Notes: a model not told the origin generated them from the letters alone. Counted from the stretch's first letter, positions 11,960 through 24,111 are shown. The stretch: 57,095 nucleotides of DNA from Reticulitermes lucifugus (GCA_026260175.1 JAKCWW010000438.1:54213-111307); one strand, 5' to 3'. Translations and numbers: made by a program.

Positions 11960-12213
11960 TTATACTGCCCTCCGGAAGTTCACGGGTTCGATTCCCGATG
12001 GTGTCATTGGAATTTTTCATCGACATAATCCTTTCGGTCGCACTANNNNNNNNNNNNNNNNNNNNNNNNNNNNNNNNNNNNNNNNNNNNNNNNNNAACCT
12101 TACCACCTTCATGTGCCGATTGTCTAGAAATCTGGGAGCCTCAACCTCCAGGAACCCTTAGGGCCTGTCCAGGCCTGTAATGGGATTGCTTTGCCTTTTA
12201 CTTATACTGCCCT
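11960..12213 (+). mobile_element. SINE-C copy, 5'-truncated, with 12-bp target duplication
   Basis: TTATACTGCCCT is present at 11960-11971 and again at 12202-12213, a perfect target-site duplication. The element body is 11972-12201. It starts at the tRNA B box (GGGTTCGATTCC), so the A-box half is missing. The 3' half (ACCTTACCACC, then ATTGTCTAGAAATCTGGGA and TGTCCAGGCCTGTA) matches the minus-strand copy at 21.27-21.53 kb. The N gap falls inside it. Confidence 0.85.
12046..12095. other. assembly gap, 50 N
   Basis: There are exactly 50 N, inside the SINE-C copy. Compared with the intact copy at 21.3-21.5 kb, roughly 55-65 bases of SINE body should be missing, so the gap is probably small and repeat-induced. 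Confidence 0.95.
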
Positions 12214-12540
12214 ATGTGCACTGTCAGTTCAAGATTCCGCGTAGAGACGGTTCCAAAATTTGTTATTGCATTGCGCCTAGAACTGTCTCACCGGCACTGT
12301 CTTCAGGTACCACGATGCATGGATACTGACCTACGGGAAGGTTAAAATTGCTATATTTACTCGGGATTTCAAGTCTCTTTTTTGTTTCTCACACTGTCTA
12401 CACACAGGTCATTGTGTGCAGCGTCATTACACGCGCATTTAAAAATAAAACAACGATCTTCAAGTGTCAGGCAGTGTGTCTGTTAATCAGATATCCATTC
12501 AGCTATTCACCTGTTAGCCAAACAATTTTCAGTTTTTAGT

Positions 12541-13005
12541 CCCGTCACCACTCACTTATCCATTCATTACAGTAGTCAATAAATAATCAGTCAGTTTGTC
12601 TTTTGTCCAGCACTGAATCAGCTATTCTGTCAGATTCTTCATGTTAACCAGTTGGTTACTCAATTTTCCAGTCTTCCATTCATTCAGTGAGACATATACT
12701 TAGTCAATCAACTGCTAAAACATTTCACATTTCAACCAATAATCTACATAAGACAGCCAGTCGGGCAGTCATTTCGTTAGATAATTAGTCAGTCAGACTG
12801 CCTGTTTAGAAGTCAGTAAATCAGTCTGCCTCTTAATCACGCAGTAAGCGTGTCCTTCTCTTAAGCAGTAATTAAAGAATCAGGTCATTTCTCATTAAAT
12901 CAGAAAATTGTTGTTTGTTAACCAATCAGTAAATTACTTAATATCTATATTAACCTAATTACATAGCCAGCCAGCCAGTCAGTCAGTCAGTCTGACAGTA
13001 TGACG
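12541..13005. repeat. degenerate (CAGT)n-rich tract
   Basis: TCAGTCAG/CAGTCAGT units recur throughout, with many mutated spacers. The purest block is CCAGCCAGTCAGTCAGTCAG at about 12970. It reads as an old, decayed tetranucleotide expansion of about 450 bp. No coding frame is evident. Confidence 0.65.
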
Positions 13006-13009
13006 GATA

Positions 13010-14299
13010 ATCAAGCACTCAAATGGATATGTATGATACCTTATTTTTAAATTCTCACAAGGTTTTTCATTGGCAGAAGTTGGACATCGCTGGAATTCAA
13101 CATGGAATGTGTAAGCATACAGCACTACATATAGCAGACAGAGAGAGAAAGAAGATACAGCCCACTAATTGGACCCTTCTCCGTACAACTAGAAGCACAA
13201 ACCTCGTCTTTCTTTTTTGTGTGTCCCTTCTAGTTCTTGATGCAGCAATTATACAACATTAAATCTTGGCTGCAAATTTGCCTCCAGTTGCAGTGCTTTA
13301 AAAAGAGACATGTCAGTCAGGCCGAGGCTCGACAATACCATATCCTCATTCGCACGTGCTGGGAAACTGACAGCACTTAGTTCAAACTTTGAAGTTGTTT
13401 TGGGGCAGATTATCTTGCACAGCACACATTAACACCGACTCTTTTACCCGTACATTCGCTTTTGATGAATTATGGCTCTATTTCCATTTAAAAGTCCCTA
13501 CAAAAATTATTAGAAATTCCTACGCCTCGTAGTGAATCATCCCTTTCCGTACCTTTAAGTACATTGTATTTTCGACTTAAAAATCAAATTTTGTCTATTT
13601 TAAAATTAGCTTTTTTTTATTAAATGTGTGTCAAGGAGTGAGACACTTAAATACAACACACGCACACTTTTCGAGCTTTAGTCTTATAGCTTACATTCGA
13701 AAAGTAAATAACTTAGAATATGAAAAGAATATTAGTACAATAAGTGCTAGTAAGCCTTCGCACATAAAATTTAACACTAGAATTAAGAGACTCTTGATGG
13801 ACTGAAATGAAATGAGCCTCCGAATTATTCCAACGTGCTGATGGGGTTAATCTTGTGCGAAAAAATACATAATAATAAAAGTACACGTGGTTTTAAACTG
13901 TCTCTCCCAGAAAATGACGTAATATTATTTCTATTAGGTAACTACCGCTTCCTTCCAATCCCTTTCCAAATCATCATTCATCTACAATCGCACCATTCAA
14001 AGCCATATAATGTACGAAACAGCGCAGATTAATAATCAACAAAGTACAAGGATAAGGAAATAAGTTCTTTAAAAGGCAGCAAAGTGTGACTAGGAAATAT
14101 AAAAATCATAGAAATTGTATGATCATATTCCAGAACAAAACTGCACAGTAATATGTGGTAACAATGCCTGATACCAATAAGTTGCACAGCAACATACAAG
14201 TCCGACAGCGTTTACATCTCAGTTCAATAATTTAATCTGGTCGTCTGCTTAAATAAATACAGAAAATTTAAAACGGTAAAATTTTAGGGTCTCACAGCA
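13010..14299. other. unassigned DNA
   Basis: I see no recognised exon or repeat. The ORFs at 13023-13262 and 13835-14032 have no recognisable motif and no good splice sites. Confidence 0.5.
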
Positions 14300-14500
14300 G
14301 TATTGCCGTCGACTCTAGTCTTCAGGGATGTTACGCCATATCGATTGGTAAATAGTTGCCGAAATTTGGAAGGAAGCATTCATCTTCAAGGTCAAACAAC
14401 AAAAGAACCGTTCTTGGATTTTTTAAACCTGAAGATGAAGGTACTACGATCCCCCGAAACGTCGGCAACTGTTTATCAGTCGACATAGCCTAAGCGTCCA
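14300..14500 (+). mobile_element. hairpin element, copy 2, with 22-bp RNA-pairing arms
   Basis: Arm 14341-14362 (TCGATTGG...TTGCCGA) and arm 14462-14483 (TCGGCAACT...CAGTCGA) form 22 consecutive pairs in RNA: 19 Watson-Crick and 3 G-U, with no mismatch. Between them CCTGAAGATG (14429-14438) is followed by CCCCCGAAACGTC (14451-14463), which is similar to a hammerhead core. The + frame reads DVTPYRLVN, the family's pseudo-peptide. The ORF at 14303-14488 is a by-product of the repeat and not a gene. Confidence 0.75.
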
Positions 14501-14589
14501 GAAAACTTGAATCTCACATTTAAAACTGGATACAAATGTACATAAAATCAAGAAACAGCCTGACAATATGTAGATTTAAAATTTACGAG

Positions 14590-14770
14590 GCCATTCAAAC
14601 ACATTGTGGTTATCTCGTAGGTTGTGACGCCATGTAGCATTGTGGTTGGTTCAAAGGAACCTACTACGTCCATCTACACTGTAGGAGGTGAAGGCACATC
14701 CTCCCCTGAAACTTCGGTAACAATCCACAAGGCTAAACGATGACGGAAGCCAGAAAACCAGAATTTAATC
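14590..14770 (+). mobile_element. hairpin element, copy 3
   Basis: GTGACGCCATGTAGC at the left corresponds to GTTACGCCATATCG in copy 2. The left arm TAGCATTGTGGTTGGTT (14635-14651) pairs with AACAATCCACAAGGCTA (14719-14735) at 14 of 17 positions. CCTCCCCTGAAACTTCGG precedes the right arm, as CCCCCGAAACGTCGG does in copy 2. The arm sequences differ from those of copy 2, but the pairing is kept. Confidence 0.65.
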
Positions 14771-16414
14771 CTCAGTCTAGGTTCCTCTAGCACAGGCAGC
14801 CAGAGGTATATTCAAATTTATCGTTTAACTTCAATATTCACTTGCAAAATTCCAATAAGCTTTAAAATATTTGTATAAGTCAATTTTATATGAGAAGAAC
14901 AAGACATGAAGGAAGTTAAGCGACACATATGTTATGCTAATTTTACAAATTTTTCAAGAAATATGCTGCTGGTGCGTTTTCTGATAAAAGAGTAAAACGC
15001 AAATTTTGTTTTCCGAAATAATAAAAATAAGAATTAACATGTCAAATTACTTATTTAAAATTGCCCAGATATTCAAAAGCATCAATTGGACCTCAGGATG
15101 ATTCCAGTAGAGGAACAAATTCCCGGCATGTAATTTAGGACTCATCGCACATGAACTTGCAGAGGAGTCCGCATAATTGCAGTTACAGTTTCACATTTTG
15201 CTTTACATGAATACGATGAATAATTATAAGCTGTAATTATGACTTAAAAATTAAGAAGGAAATAGTTGGTATCTATACAGACTTCGGTATGAAACACAAG
15301 AACACTTAATGAAACACGATTCGACTCGTTAGTACAGAGCCTTGCTTTTGTAAATCTCAACGGTAGCAGTGGGCTGGAAATGTGACGCACATTTCAAAAT
15401 ACCCGACCGGACCCAGTCCGAAATCTTGGTTGTGATTATCAGTTCTCTGTCTCACTTGAGCAAAGTTGAAGCACAGCGACAATACGGATTCCGTCTGGCG
15501 TCGCAACTGCAGCAACACAAACTAGGAAACAGTCTTTCCCCATTTGAATTCTTTGCAAGAACAGAAAAGGATCCAGTTGAGTAGCCATGATACAGAGAGA
15601 AAAAGAAATCAGCAACATCCATTATCAGAGCAAAGAAAGGAGCACAATCAGCTGATATCCTCCAGTGTGACAGTTATCTACTGCTCCCCTCACAGAAGCG
15701 TTATGTTCCGTATCATCACTCCAAGCTGTCATATGAGACCAAGACATACGCCTAGGGCAGGCACACCGTCCATCCTCCCAAGCAAAGACACACGGACACA
15801 CCACGATAATGGACAGCTACTTTATCATCACCAAGTTCCGCCTACAGTGTACTGTCTTGCTGGACGATAGCAAACACAACACAATGCAGCTACCACAATG
15901 GACGGATCTCTTCCTTCTATCGGGTTCCTCCCCACCGGAGTTTCTCGTCTTCTCTTTCTCCCAAAGTGTTGACAACAGAGCCAAACACTAGTCTACCTGA
16001 TGCTGATACATCCACGCCGGACGCCTTGTTTAGTAGCTAGTGTCAAACTCTCAAAAGCGCTACAGAGAAACAAGAAGTGTTTATGATAATTGTGTTGCTA
16101 GTCACAACGTCCTGTATGCCCCCCTCCCTGTTTCAGACGCACTAAATCCACTTCCATATATTTTAGACATAACATGCATCTAAACAAAGCTTTTAATATA
16201 AACTGCTGTAACACATTCTATACATTTCGTTTAACGAGAGGAAACTGACGTATTAACGTGCTGGTCGATATTGCTGCAGCAATTGCCACGACGAAGGCTT
16301 TCCAAAGTTTGTTGGAAATAAATATTTAGGAATACTCGTATGAAGGTTAAATTCGCCCTACTACATATGTTCAAGTTTCACACACAACGGTCAAATTAAG
16401 TGGCTCTCTACTTT
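14771..16414. other. unassigned; GC-richer block 15360-16080
   Basis: From about 15360 to 16080 the + strand is GC-richer and especially rich in C and A. It carries three overlapping ORFs of 60-108 codons (15369-15584, 15544-15870, 15809-15991), which start or end without clear splice sites. It may be an exon or UTR of a gene whose other parts lie elsewhere, or a GC-richer repeat that I do not know. The remainder is AT-rich and featureless. Confidence 0.35.
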
Positions 16415-16665
16415 GTACCATGAGAGAAGGAGACAACTTGGTAGACCCAGGCGTAGATGGGAGGATAATATTAAAATGGATCTTCAAGACGTGGGATGAC
16501 GGGGTATGAACTGGATTGATATGGCTCAGGATAGGGACAGATGGCGGGCTGTTGTGAATGCGGTAATGAACCGTCGGATTCTATAGAATGCGGGGAATGT
16601 CTTGACTAGCTTGGGAACTGTTAGCTTCTCAAGAAGGACTCTGCTCCATGGAATTAGTTAGACTC
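16415..16665 (+). mobile_element. LINE 3' end, same family as 5.4 kb
   Basis: The DNA matches 5.42-5.65 kb closely. Frame-shifted translation gives [37 protein letters not shown] and [10 protein letters not shown]. It ends CTCTGCTCCATGGAATTAGTTAG. A stop and a frameshift lie in the GWG segment. The copy is 5'-truncated. Confidence 0.88.
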
Positions 16666-18770
16666 TAGCTTGTACATGTTTATCAAAAAACACACCAATT
16701 TTCGCCTGCAACACCAGGATTCTCTTCAAAGAATCAGTGTCCTGTGCAGGTGAATATAATAAAGAGCGAGATAATCATTTAAGGACATCCTTACAAATGA
16801 AGACGGATGTAATGCCACGCAATCTTGCTACCTTCGTAACCATCTAAGTTATCACATTCTTCAATTTAAGAGTAAAAACTAATTCGTCTTAAAAAGACTA
16901 ATTTTTTGCACTCAAGAAGTGTACTTGAATCTGTTCACATGAATCATACAGGGGACAATTTCGAGTATGTTAATTTTGCGATTGTTCAAAAACTTTCAAC
17001 CAGTCGGTATGTAAAGAAAATTCGTACCGGAAACATTTTATATATCAGTCTATAAAAGGAAAAAATAAAAGTACAAGTGTCTTAGGAACCCAAGCAAACG
17101 TACGTCAAGCTTGTATTACGAGTATACTGGTTTTCACTCTTCACCTCTACACCACACAGTATTGATTACAGACGTCTGGTAGGGCACAGCTTAGTTCAAA
17201 TGGATACACGTAATAGTGCAGAGACCTACACGGGTTACAGGAAATCCATGCTGATATCTGTACCCCCAATTTTCCTTACTGTCATTGTCTTTCATCTTCT
17301 TACTAGATGAGAAAACATATTCACAGCGTTTTAAGCTTATTGTTATTAGTCTTGGAATGTAGATATGGACAAAATATTAAATCTATTTTTGTATATATCT
17401 AAAGTAAATGAAAATAATTTCCAACACTTAAAAAAGCACTTCACTTTTAGTGCTAAAACGCCGTTTCGTTATTGTGTTTATTTAATGTCTGATTCAGCTT
17501 TATAACAAGGGCAGTAAGATATTATTTGGACAAGTATCCAACTAGAATAAATAAAATATATAACATAACAAAATACGCTCTTTTAATTTTTCGAAACCGA
17601 TCAGGTTACTGCCCGATATTTCTTGTTGTAGCACTAAAAATAAATACGTCTTCTATTGCCCTTAAGTCACATCTAAGTACCGGCCTTTCTCTGTAGAAGA
17701 GGAAAATGAAAGGCTGTATTTCAAAATGAAAAGAAACTAATTTTACGAAATTGTTAATTATATCTTTTATCTGTCATATTACAATCATGTTTCAAGGAGT
17801 AAAATAACAGTAATGATCCAATCATTAGTCTTTATATATTTTAATGTAAAACCATTCCTTTTGCTTAAGATTATCGAGTTAAAACCGGCAACAATTAGAC
17901 ACTACTTAATCAAGAATTACATTTTGGTTCCATAATGGAAGTTGCATGTTTATCTATAACTGTAAATTAATGGCTATATGATATGTGAATTGTTCTTCAC
18001 CGTGTGAGATCAAAGTATGTTATCCTAAGAACAAGACACAAATTCCTTTCAAACTACATTTTCAATTGCGAAATTTGATAATTTTAGAGCCATGTGGCAT
18101 TTTTCACATAACGTTTCTTCGGAGAACAGTTTAAGTATAAAAACTGATGTCAATATTGACGTTCAATACATTCTGATTCCGGAAACAGCATGTGAAAACC
18201 CCCAACAACGTTTATTTTACTCTCCCTTTAACTGTATAACAAGAGAGGGACCAAGAAATTTGAACCAAGAAAAATACTGTTCCTCTTGTCACAAACACGA
18301 TTTAAAAGCTTTCATCAGAATACGTGGCACTGCACTATGACAGCGGAACGTATAATTTCGATTCAAATTATCTATCAGTCATCTCCTTGGTACCAAGAAG
18401 TCGGTCGCTTAGAGCTGCGTGGTGCAAATTTCAAAAGCTGTGCAAGAGACTGATTCCGTCATACTTTTAGGCGGAAACCCCCTTGAAGACGAAGTCTTAA
18501 GGACACAGTCTATCATACCTGTCAGCGTGACTCATCTAGCCATTATTGTTAAAAAGATCTTGTGTGTATTAGGCTTCCGGACAAGCACTTCCAAGGGAAC
18601 CTGCGCCTAAATCACCTGCTAAATTATGTTGTTCTGTTTTGTGTGGAATGTCAGCGAAGTAGAGAAATATACGACTAAAAGACAACTTCAGTTCCAGTCA
18701 AAATAACACAGATACATTGCAGATATCGTAGACATAACTGTGTGCTTACAGAACACTTAAGTAATTAACA
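16666..18770. other. unassigned, AT-rich intron-like DNA
   Basis: No exon with good splice sites on either strand was found. A 23-nt minus candidate near 17270-17300 has good splice-like flanks but no compatible frame. Confidence 0.5.
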
Positions 18771-19005
18771 TCATGGAGCACAGCGCTTCTTCCAAAACCA
18801 AACGCCACTCAAGTAATCAAATTCCCCGATTTTTTTAAAGTCAATTTCACTGTCGCGTCCACAGAGTATTCCACTTGCTCTCAGACAGATAAATCCAATC
18901 CACACAATCCCTTTATCTTTCATTAACACCCATTTTAATATTATCCTCCGAAATACGCTTAGGTTTTCCAAGTAAACTCTTTCCTTCAGGTTTATGGACT
19001 AAATT
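18771..19005 (-). mobile_element. old LINE 3' fragment
   Basis: The minus frame from 18971 reads ENLSVFRRIILKWVLMKDKG and then VWIGFICLRASG. This is a diverged version of the [14 protein letters not shown] / DWIDLAQDRD tail of the LINE family. The 3' side (TGGAGCACAGCGCTTCTTCC on +) corresponds to the AGAAGGACTCTGCTCCA end. Confidence 0.6.
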
Positions 19006-20639
19006 TTTATTAAGTTTTCTTTTCTCTTGTGGATGCTGAATGCGCTACGTGATTTGATGACGTAAAAAATACGCCTGTATAGCGACGGGTGTAAATTATG
19101 ACAACTGTCATTATAGACCTACAACTGTCTCCGGTGTCGTTGCCTTTCTTCTACCTTAAATTCTACAATTCTCCTCAGCACGCTGTTCTACATAACACAT
19201 ACGTGCATACGGCTTATTTAATGGGGATTATTATTTTCTACAAACACATGTTTCGGCACACTTCTCAGTACGTTAACTAATTTTACTGAATAGCTGGAAA
19301 GATTTCAGCATTTGGGGTTATATTCTGATCTGAAAGCGACAGAATATCATTTATTTTCGGCATTGGTGTGAGAGTAAAAAAAACAATAAGAGAAATTCAC
19401 TCTTCATAACCAGAGTTTCTTAGAATTAGGTACTTAGTGAAGTTGTCCTATTTATTGAACATAGCTTTTACGATAAGGACATTTATCGTACATTCTTAGC
19501 AAGATTTGCTGGAAAGAAGGGTAATTTAAACCTCACATTTTCGTGAATATCTTAAATGGAGCTTTGCGAAAGACTGGGTTATTTAAGTACGTAGAAGGCT
19601 TTTATGTGCCCTTTATTTGATTTACACGACAATTTCTACCATTTTTATAACACAGAGATTAATCGGAACGCATTATTGCCATAGATGTAATTTAACAGAA
19701 CACCTAGGTCTATGCCGTTGAAGTTCTAGTGGACCTTCCAATTTTCGTGCAGCTCATAAAAATCACATGAGATTAGTTGACCAGTGCATTAGAAGAAGCG
19801 GCTTCAGAGGGAGAATAGCCGGTGACAAAAGAGAAGGGATCTTTTCTGTCCACAGTGAGTTAAAGCTTGGCAGGCATCCTGGGAGAATTAGGCGGTAACA
19901 TGTAAGGAAGGAACACAAAGTATCCAGTAATCCTCAAGTCTGTTGTTCCGCTAAGTCTTCCCAATCACCGGCCATCTTGATATTCATGAGGCCCCATTCA
20001 TACCAGTCTCATCACTGTGCCGTACTTTATGTCCACAGACTGTGGTTCAAGTCCACTAAGAGTCCGAAACGTGGACGAACGTCTAAGAGATTGACGGGAT
20101 AGCCTCAGCCTTTCTATTCATAAGTTTCCTGAAGAGGATCAAACGTAACGAGGGAAGGTTTCACCCCTTTCCTTGATAACTCAAGTCCGGAAATAGCCTC
20201 AGAACTGGCGGTGGTATTGTTGGAAATGGAACTAGCTCGTTAACAATAGACCAAAATAATCTCCTGTGCCACTAAAGACCTCTACTTCTATCTACTGAAG
20301 ATAGGACAGAAAAAAATATAGGCAAGCGGAATTGTGGCAAAACTGCATTCTCTTAAGACACGCAAGAGAACGTTGACATATAAAGAGAGGTAATATATCA
20401 CTGAAAAGTATTAAGCAAATGCTGATTACTTATACTAAAAATCCAGATTATAAGAAGTGAAACTACAAGAAAATGATGAAAAGATATTATTATAACACGT
20501 ATTAAACACGAATAATAATGAGCTGCAATATATTCCTAACAATCTCTATTCACTTAACAGATAACAAATTTTAACACCGATGTTGAAGGTTAATTTGTCC
20601 CTGACCACACTGCGATGGAATACTGGAAAGTGGAGTTTC
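19006..20639. other. unassigned DNA with a small stem-loop
   Basis: GTCCAC (20051-20056) and GTGGAC (20071-20076) form a stem enclosing TCCGAAAC, similar in form to the stem-GAAAC motifs noted elsewhere. Otherwise no recognised feature. Confidence 0.4.
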
Positions 20640-20705
20640 GTAACCCCGAAGTAGACGGAGGCAAGTGGAGAGCTTCACGTCCCAGCCGCTTTGCCCCGAT
20701 AACAA
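20640..20705 (-). mobile_element. SINE-B fragment, decayed
   Basis: GTAGACGGAGGCAAGTGG and CACGTCCCAGCCGCTTTGCCCC resemble the middle of the SINE-B body (CTAGATGGGGGTGGGCGG, CGCTCCGGCCGATTTACCCC at 35.03-35.07 kb). The match is short and diverged. Confidence 0.4.
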
Positions 20706-21266
20706 CTAATTAGGTGGCTGAATGAGCCCCACATTCGGTTTGGACGCTTTGGAGATGAGAAAAATCTCTCGTCACTAACGAGAAAAGAACGACGATTTAG
20801 CGGTTGTCCAGCCTGTAGTATCGTCATTAAATTGACTGTAATATCTGCGGTTCCCTGTTTTACGTCAAAAAGGGGAATAAAGAACCTGAATATGAAGGTC
20901 ATGTCGGTAAATCATTACGTACAAACAAATTTGACAAGATATATAAATGTTAAGAAAATGAGCAAAAAACCAACACATGCAGATCGATAATAATTATATT
21001 ACTAATAATATTACATCTTTATTAATCCTGCTTAAGAATTAATTATGACGTAAGACCACTAAATTCGGAAATACGAAGGAGTTTTCTGTGACACTGTGTA
21101 CATTTGCTGTATTATAATCTGACTGGATACAAACTATGGACCACACCTTTAAGTAGAAATGAACAAGATTTGTTGCATGTCATATAGACTTTCAATACAA
21201 ATTTCATTACCTTGTATAGGCTATAGGAAGAACGTAACACAGTAAACGTAGGAACATTAAAAGTAG

Positions 21267-21531
21267 AAAAGCAAAAAGCAATCCCTGTACAAGCCTGGAC
21301 AGGTCCTGAGGGTTCCAGGAAGATAAGAGTCCCAGATTTCCAGACAATCGACACATAAAGGTGGTAAGGTTGTCAGCCCTATGCACCGACCGCCTTTATC
21401 CCCCAGGTAATATCACTGTTACTCATTCCTCTCAGAGGCCGGAAGGATTATGACACAATCAGGAATCGAAACCGCGACCTTCCGGTTTGTAGCGCAGTGC
21501 CTCAACCAACTGTGACACCGCGTGCCTATAC
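21267..21531 (-). mobile_element. SINE-C, full-length tRNA-derived element
   Basis: On the minus strand it begins GGCACGCGGTGTCACAGTTG with an A-box-like GTGTCACAGTTGG, then the B box GGTTTCGATTCC, then a tRNA-unrelated body ending CAGGGATTGC and a T-rich tail. Flanks TAAAAGTAG (21258-21266) and TAGAAGTAG (21532-21540) are a probable 9-bp target duplication with one mismatch. This copy is the intact reference for the gapped copy at 12 kb. Confidence 0.8.
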
Positions 21532-22154
21532 TAGAAGTAGTACGAGAAGTAAATGATAACAACAACAAAAACAACAACAACGTCGGTAATATTGATTAGA
21601 ATGTGTAAAATTGTGAAGTAAATAAATATACCTGTTTTCATTTTGAACAATCCATATTTCAATTAGTTTTGTATCAGGTCATTCAAAGAATCATATTACG
21701 GAATGCTGCATAATTTTGGAAAAAGGAAGCTTCATACATATCATAGGCACAGAACTATATATAAATGTAGAAATTCTTTTAACTTGAATTGATAAAATCA
21801 GCGCTGTAAACGGCGAATCTTCAGGATAATCTATACTGCATTAAAAATAGATGCACATCATTACTAGTAGAAGCAAATCTATACGATCGGTAGGCCCACA
21901 TCTTAGTATCGAAATGGAAACATCCTGCACTCGAAGCTCCTCTAACCAATACAAATAGATAATGAATCTAACATAGAAGTAACGACATTTATCGAGGACT
22001 GAATGTATACATTTCTGACCTGTAAAAGTTTTGTGTGAAACTTACTAAAACTAGGCATCCGTTATTATCCTTTAACACATAGGATATACATAACGTCACC
22101 ATGAAGTTCAACATATTTCAAGGTATTTTTTTTTTTGCGCACAAGTAGTGATTT

Positions 22155-22360
22155 TTACCAGCTAATCGAAAATATCTCCTTCAAAGTAATCTCCTTCCGC
22201 ACGAATACACCGATTTCAACAGCATCAACACTTCTGGGAGCATGTCTGCTTGCCATACCTCTATAATGGCTTTCACTGCCACGTCGCATTGTCATTAATT
22301 GTGGGCACGTCCTGTAATATCTCCCCCAGTTGTCTTGTAGCATCAATAGGACACACAAAA
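22155..22360 (-). pseudogene. possible DNA-transposon transposase C-terminus relic
   Basis: One minus frame ends CIRAEGDYFEGDIFD followed by a stop (about 22160-22206). This ending ('GDYFEGD') is typical of some insect mariner-like transposases. The upstream 150 bases are shifted between frames (for example VIEVWQADMLPEV-like in another frame), so it is a broken relic. No terminal inverted repeats were found nearby. The family assignment is from memory and uncertain. Confidence 0.4.
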
Positions 22361-22689
22361 ATGTCTGGCCTGTGGCCGTTATGCATTAGCCCGACAACAC
22401 ACCGCTCAATTCCATAGGCACCGTACAAGGAAATACGTGTATTTTCTATGGTAGATATTCAAAACTGACTCTTGAGAGAGGTAGGAAGTGCTTTCAGAAC
22501 CAAACCGCCGTCAAAATGGTAAATCATAAGTGAGGAAATTAAGACACGACACATCAGGGAAAAATTGAGAGTAAATATTCGGAATATCTGGCAGGTCAGA
22601 AATTACATGGCTCAAATTTGAGGCTCTCATCGCAGTGACTATGGAATGGGACGCCTTTGCAGTTTGGCGCGAAGGTAAAAAGGGTCGGA

Positions 22690-22790
22690 AGAATAAGGTT
22701 TTCGGGTTTCAATATGGAGCTAACATATTCCTCTGAAATGTTGGTATCTGTCTACCAGATTACCGAAGTTCAGATCCCAAAAGGCAGTAA
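22690..22790 (+). mobile_element. hairpin-element relic (right half)
   Basis: ACATATTCCTCTGAAATGTT followed by GGTATCTGTCTACCAGATTA resembles the right half of the hairpin family (CTCCTCCAAAATGTTGGAAC, then CTGTCTGCCAAGATACACGG at 10.53-10.57 kb). The left arm is not recognisable. Confidence 0.4.
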
Positions 22791-22799
22791 TAATTAATT

Positions 22800-24080
22800 C
22801 AATGATTGATTATAAAAGCGCAATTTAAGTTAACATATGTATGATCATTAGAAAAATTTAGTTCTAGATTTTATATCCTGGTCTCTGATATAAAAATAGT
22901 ACAAGTTAAATTCTTCTAAACCACCCGACGAAGTTATTAAAATGTGCGAGAAAGATAAATTTGCTCAGGCGAAGATGTCAAGACCAAAGCATTGCAGACC
23001 TCGGCACAGGAAGAGCTAATTTTCCACCTTCACAATACGGCTAAAAGTCCTAAAGAAAATAGCCCTAAGGAACCGCCGGATGAAAAAGAGAAGTTCACCA
23101 AATTCGGTCTGAACTTAGGAGAACATTTCCAAATTCTCCGGAGAAGTGAATCCAGTTCTTGCACCCCGTAGGCGTACCTGTCACTTTACTATCAGAGTTA
23201 TATCGCTGTATTAAAAATGTGTATATAATTTAAGTAAACACATGCCCGAAACAAGGTCAGGAACAATTTTGTCAGTAGTACACAATTAATATTTTATTAA
23301 CGAATTACCTCTGAAATTTATACAATATTAGCAGTTAAGGAATATTACAAATGTATTTTTACCAAAATCACAAAGCGATTTTTTAAACAGAAACAAAACT
23401 TACATGCTTGTATGAAAATAAACGTAATAATAAAATGTGAAAGCTCAGATTAGTCTACTTAAAGAAAGATGAAATATTTGCTTATAGACCACGGTTTATA
23501 AATGCTGTGTATTATGCAGTAAAAGAATCCCCTGTACATTTAAAGAAGAAACAGAAGACAGTAACAGATGGCAACGAAAGGTAGGCCTGTTTTCTTCAGA
23601 CTGTAATTCAGTCTAATCGACAAACGTTACGTAGGGAGGGCAGTTAGTGCAGTCGTGATTTTAAAGGACCTCCCTCCGAAGTACTATAATGTATAAGAGT
23701 TGATTAATAAAATTTTCAAAATTTAGTTTTAATAACACATTGTACTAGCAGGATAAAGTGGTTAATCATTTTATTTGCTTTGTGGGGGTACATGATTTGA
23801 AGGTCAGGCTTGTCACCTACCGCGAAAGACGTTTTTCGTTCCACGAACACAGCCACTAAGTTTCACTTATTAGCCAATTATAAAAAACAGAGTGACATCT
23901 AAAACTGTGTGTTTCACAAGTAGTGACTCTCATCTACGACTTACGCCAAAACTGGGTTAGACTTCATATATGTAGGATGAGTGCCCTGTGTGATTTTACT
24001 GAAGTTCTGGAAGTCCGGTACAGTTTATCTCATGAAGTATGGTCAAAAATTTTGCTCTGTATTCAGTAGTTTTCTCACTT
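22800..24080. other. unassigned DNA
   Basis: No exon or recognised repeat. Confidence 0.5.
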
Positions 24081-24088
24081 ACCAAATA

Positions 24089-24111
24089 GATATATATATA
24101 TATATATATAG
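24089..24111. repeat. (TA)n microsatellite
   Basis: A simple TA run. Confidence 0.9.
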
